From Gyrodactylus bullatarudis (taxonomy: Eukaryota > Platyhelminthes > Monogenea > Gyrodactylidea > Gyrodactylidae): a stretch of DNA of 22,021 nt. Numbering within the stretch: position 1 is the first letter of the stretch; each line of letters begins with the position of its first letter. Below the pieces are notes generated by a model. The model was not told where the DNA came from. It worked only from the letters and a program-made list of their open reading frames with translations, and did not search any database. The stretch covers positions 159,598 through 181,618 of the forward strand of contig SSNU01000033.1 in NCBI GenBank assembly GCA_012064415.1. The letters run 5' to 3'. Below, piece by piece: positions 18,561-22,021 of this stretch. A program made the translations under genes and the position numbers.

Positions 18561-18678
18561 ACAATTCATTCCAAGTATTGAACCAGGAATTGAGACTGAC
18601 GAGACCTGGCAAAATGTACATTGTACAATGTACATATCTCTTTGAATATAACTTTTTTGTTTAAATTTTAATCGAATA
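18561..18678 (+). pseudogene. Ty3/gypsy pol fragment (region just before the integrase zinc finger)
   Basis: This fragment matches the minus strand of about 21900-22000. The shared text is ATTGAACCAGGAATTGAG, ACTGACGAGACCTGGC, AAATGTACA, TATCTCTTTxAAxATAA and TTTTGTTxAAATTTTAAT. It lies on the plus strand, the opposite orientation to the larger gypsy copy. It carries a 14-nt insertion that makes a 22-nt palindrome (18614-18635). It is too short to hold a domain of its own. The 69-codon frame across it is in another register and is not a gene. Confidence 0.75.
18614..18635. repeat. Perfect 22-nt palindrome
   Basis: ATGTACATTGT joined to ACAATGTACAT is exactly self-complementary. The gypsy copy near 21930 has only a single ATGTACAT at this spot, so the extra 14 nt arose in this copy, probably by inverted templated repair or slippage. 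Confidence 0.85.
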
Positions 18679-18689
18679 ATTGTTTTTCC

Positions 18690-20578
18690 TCAATTGATAG
18701 AAGTGGGCCAATCTGATTTCTCTTATAAAATGTATACGTGATAAAATGTAAAATAGGCTTTTGGGAAGAGGAAATGACAGGTGAACCAAGAAATTTTCCC
18801 TCTAAAAGGGAACATAAATCGTGAAATTTGGAATAAACATTTTCCTAATTACTGTGACATCTAAATAAAGCTAAAACAAGATAAAATCACAACTCGAAAG
18901 TAACTGCTATAAATAAAGTTTTGAAAATCTCCCCCTTATCAACAGAAGGATTCAAGTGAGAAGATCAAAAAATGGTATCTAATAAGAGGGATGAATTTGG
19001 TAATGCCCAATATTTGAATTGACACAACTGTTAAAGGTAAAGTACAGTGCACTGCAAAAAACATATACATTTTTCCCAGTATTAAAATGTTCTGAAGCTA
19101 GTTGATATAAAGCTGGTAATATACTTATTTTATCAAAAACTCGAGAATTTTATATCAAGATTATGAAGCACTTTTACCAATTGTAGAAAAAAGAGGAAAG
19201 TTTTATAAAATTTCAAATTAGATCGTCAAAATTTCGATAAGATCTAGGTACAAATACTTAGGATGAAATTTGATAAAGGGGTGATTTTCTATAAAGCTAT
19301 TTTATATGAAGATTCCCAAATTAGATTTCTAAAGTTTTTCCGTCATTATCATCTGAATAAAGCCATCAGAGTTGATCTATTACGCCATAGACAGATTTAT
19401 AATTCTATTTGATAATGGACTTGGCACCTTATGAAATAAAGCTCACTCAAACCAAAGAATCAGAACTGGACCAGAGCTCATGTTAAAAAACATAAAAAGG
19501 TTCTTTTATTAGATAGAAAACCATCATTCTATAAAGATTTTTCCATGAATTTGATGAAAAATCTGTTTTTAATTTTGCTAAAAACAAAACTGATATTCTT
19601 TTTATTCAAAAAATTTTAATTCCGGAAAATCAAGAAATAATTTACGAATCTCAAAAATGAACGGAGCCGATAAGATGCTAAAAACCGTTCCAGAAAAAAA
19701 ACTGTTCGAAATTAGGCTTATATCATTATGAAATTCGGAACTGTTGTGGTGTTCGAATATACGCAAAGTGTTTCTTGTAGAAAAACTCTATAAACTTGAT
19801 AAAGTCCCAGCCTTGACGAAGATTGCATCTACAGAGAGGAGGGAAATGAGGTGACACCATGATATCTCAATTTGACCTAATAAAGCCTTGATGCAAAAAG
19901 AACTCTATTATTTATAATATTATCATGTTGTTTATATTGCATGATTCGCTCAATACGTGTGCTCTTCTTACTTGCCCAATGCCCCCATATCGTATTTCAT
20001 AACAGAGACTATCAGACTTCAATGTTGAGCCAAGTTTTAATAAAGAATCTGATTAATTTTCTTCGATTTGACGAAAATCCAAAAGTGTCTTTGAAAACTT
20101 TGTTAAAGACTTTATTGTTGAAAGATTTCCCATATCCCATAGAGTGTTGGAGATTGTTTATTGTTTCTTCCAAGAATAGAATGTCTCACCGCCTCTTCAT
20201 TTCTCAATTGTAAAATATGAATTTGATGGTAAACTATTTTTATTTTCCCTTTCAAGAAAAATTCAAGTTCAATTGTTTTAGAATATTATTTTTTTCTTTA
20301 TCCACTGAATACTGAAATGTTTACCCCTGCAACAAGATTTTCTTTATTATTATTTCTTTCTTGCTTCAATAACAAGTCTGGTTTACATGGAATGTATCAA
20401 GAAGTAGTTTGTCTGTTCTATTCAATGTATTTCTTGGAAATATTAGAGTAAAATTTTATTTTCTCACAAGATTGTTACTCGAATGAAGAAGCAATGCTTT
20501 CTTTTAAACAAAAGAATATTTGCAATCTAATTAACCCTAATTTATGTTCTAAATGTAGTGTTAGGTAAAGAGGAACAT
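18690..20578. other. Mostly unassigned A+T-rich stretch with possible decayed frames
   Basis: No gene is recognised. A 45-codon stop-free run (about 19272-19408, plus) and a further run near 19657-19853 with one internal stop in about 66 codons are longer than expected by chance, but match no family I know. The 90-codon frame at 19941-20213 has an ATG start and no recognisable motif. These could be worn transposon protein or chance. Confidence 0.4.
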
Positions 20579-20842
20579 GTTGTGGTTGGAAAAGACATGT
20601 ATTGAATTCAATGATTTTGTACAAGTACTAGATAAGGCACGAGGTGTACACAATGAAATATGAGCAGTGTACCCACGTGGTGATACAAATTAACCTCCCC
20701 TATTTCTATTGGTCAGTGAGCATTCTATTCTCTTATTGGCTAGTGATGATCGTGTACAAATAAATTTATATTTATGCCACAGTACTATTGGGTAGTGTTA
20801 TAGATAAATATTGTTTTTGAGAAAGTAATAATGACTGCTACA
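20579..20842 (-). repeat. Probable 3' long terminal repeat of the gypsy element
   Basis: On the minus strand, sequence starting TGTAGCAGTC directly follows a polypurine tract, the usual start of a 3' LTR. It contains CCAAT-type boxes (near 20711 and 20738), a CACCACGTGG word (20672-20682) and A/T-rich TATA-like sequence. CAACA near 20579-20583 would give a TG...CA unit of about 264 bp. The far boundary is a guess, because the 5' LTR lies outside the window and no target duplication can be checked. Confidence 0.45.
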
Positions 20843-21994
20843 ATTCACCCCCTGGGTCTGGATTTTCATCTGGGATGATGCAGGGTTTGAGTCTGCCCAG
20901 AGATATCGTTTGCGGTCCTCTATCAGTTTCAATTTCGTAGTACTTCTCGTGCCTTTTGATGATTTCGTATGGTCCTTGGTATTTTGGTATTAGACTATTG
21001 GACCATGTGTCTTGCCTGACGTAGACGCTTTTACATGTTTCTAATTCTTTAGGTACATAAGTGTTCGTATTTTTCTTTACTCTTGTCTGCTCCGGTGTCA
21101 TTTGTTGCAGCATTTGCGACAAGTAGAATTTGATTTCTTCTTCGTTTTGTTGCTTATTTCCTGGCATTGCTGTTCCTGGTATTCTCATACTCTCTCCGTA
21201 TACTAGTTGTGCTGGTGAGTAGCCCTTGTCTGTCTTTTTTGTGTTTCTTAGGCTTAGGAGTGCCATGCTTAGGTGAGGTAGCCAGTTTAGGTCTTTTGCT
21301 GCTCTGAGGGCATCTTCTATAGTTCGGTGGAAGCGCTCAACCATCCCATTGCATTTTGGATTGTATGCAGTTGTTTTTTGGTGTTTTATTCCCAATCTGT
21401 CACAGAAAAATTGAATTCGGCTGATGTAAACTGCCTGCCTCTATCTATGATCAGTTTCTCAGGTACTCCAAAGCGTGCTATCCAGTTTAGTTCTAGTTGC
21501 TCAATTATTGTTGCTGCTTTCATGTCTTGGATTGGGATTGGTTCGGTCCATCTTGTCATTCTGTCCGTTGCTGTGAGCAGGTTTTTGTACCCTTGCGATT
21601 CTGGTAAGTCAGTTATGTCAACATGTACGATTCTGAATCTTTCTGTTGGTACTGGTATTTGTGCGGGCTGCGATTTGGTGTGTCTGGTTATTTTAGATGT
21701 CTGACAAGTCTGACATTCTTTAATCCATTTGTGAACATCTGCATTCATTCTTGGCCATGAGTAGTATTCTTTCATGGCCTTCAGTGTTGCTTTTCTTCCA
21801 GGATGACTTAGGTTGTGGATTTGCTGGAAACATTTTTTTCTCAGCTTGTCCGGAATTATTGGTACGCGTTCTTCTTTTAGAATGTAGATTTCTTCAATTA
21901 AAATTTTAACAAAAGAATTATATTTTAAAGAGATATGTACATTTCGCCAGGTCTCGTCAGTCTCAATTCCTGGTTCAATATTTAATAAAAATTG
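20838..21994 (-). pseudogene. Ty3/gypsy pol 3' part: integrase with GPY/F domain, frameshifted
   Basis: The frame is open from an in-frame TAA at 21995-21997. It encodes the RNase H-integrase linker, then the integrase zinc finger (His pair in IHNLSH, Cys pair in CQTC). The catalytic core has Asp in VHVDITDLP, Asp in IIDRGRQF and Glu in NGMVERFHR. The Asp-Asp gap is 57 residues, and the Asp-Glu gap is 35 if the frame is read through, normal for gypsy integrases. A single T is missing from the run opposite 21406-21410, splitting the core between the second Asp and the Glu. The C-terminal part has IPKYQGPYEII (GPY/F module) and stops at 20838, overlapping the LTR start, so there is no env gene. 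Protease, reverse transcriptase and gag would lie further right, but the upstream stop and divergence suggest this copy is broken there too. Confidence 0.88.
20843..20856 (-). promoter_or_regulatory. Polypurine tract of the gypsy element
   Basis: On the minus strand, CCCAGGGGGTGAAT lies immediately before the TGTAGC LTR start. A purine-rich block in this place primes plus-strand DNA synthesis in LTR retrotransposons. It is encoded within the last codons of pol. Confidence 0.6.
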
Positions 21995-22021
21995 TTATAA
22001 TGAATTGTCTATGAATGAAAT

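Noticed and set aside
19941..20213. 90-codon plus-strand frame with ATG
   Set aside because: No recognised domain or signal peptide; could be a relic, but nothing supports a gene call.
21327..21704. 125-codon plus-strand frame
   Set aside because: Antisense to the gypsy integrase, whose motifs are unmistakable on the minus strand.

Overview
The window is A+T-rich (roughly 70% A+T by eye) DNA from an animal genome. It holds one intact-looking host gene, and almost everything else I recognise is transposable-element sequence. A single-exon seven-transmembrane receptor, a TA-rich background, Tc1/mariner, hAT, Ty3/gypsy and Penelope-like elements, and a tRNA-derived hammerhead-ribozyme element together suggest a small A+T-rich invertebrate such as a rotifer, flatworm or nematode. 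The sequence does not settle which. I see no sign of bacterial organisation (operons, Shine-Dalgarno sites).

Layout. Positions 1-955 show no gene. A 494-bp non-autonomous element with near-perfect 172-nt inverted arms lies at 959-1456 (called family A here; more copies at 3749-4565 and 10230-10374). A second dispersed family (family B) has copies at 1700-1990, 8405-9055, 10830-11185 and 14145-14345. The receptor gene is on the minus strand at 2281-3489, with a splice-acceptor-like site just upstream and an AATAAA downstream. The second family A copy is split by a 332-bp element (3939-4270) with 47-nt inverted arms. Inside it are a tRNA-like pol III promoter and a hammerhead ribozyme fold with one core mutation.

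Positions 6059-7991 hold a Tc1/mariner-superfamily element with an open 347-codon transposase and about 271-nt terminal inverted repeats. A reversed 197-nt piece of the same element lies next to its left end and creates a large hairpin. A complete but internally deleted hAT element (11307-13141) has an exact 8-bp target duplication, matching 13-bp termini, dense CGATA/TATCG subterminal motifs and a broken transposase. Positions 13142-17825 are essentially gene-free.

Positions 17826-18412 hold a decayed Penelope-like element: the end of the reverse transcriptase, the linker and a GIY-YIG endonuclease remnant, interrupted by a palindrome-rich insertion. A 118-bp gypsy pol fragment follows at 18561-18678. 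The right end (20579-21994, minus) is the 3' part of a Ty3/gypsy element: integrase with one frameshift, GPY/F domain, polypurine tract and a probable LTR.

Working picture: one receptor gene in a graveyard of nested elements. The Tc1/mariner copy looks youngest and is the only element whose transposase frame is intact. No operon or pathway links the genes.
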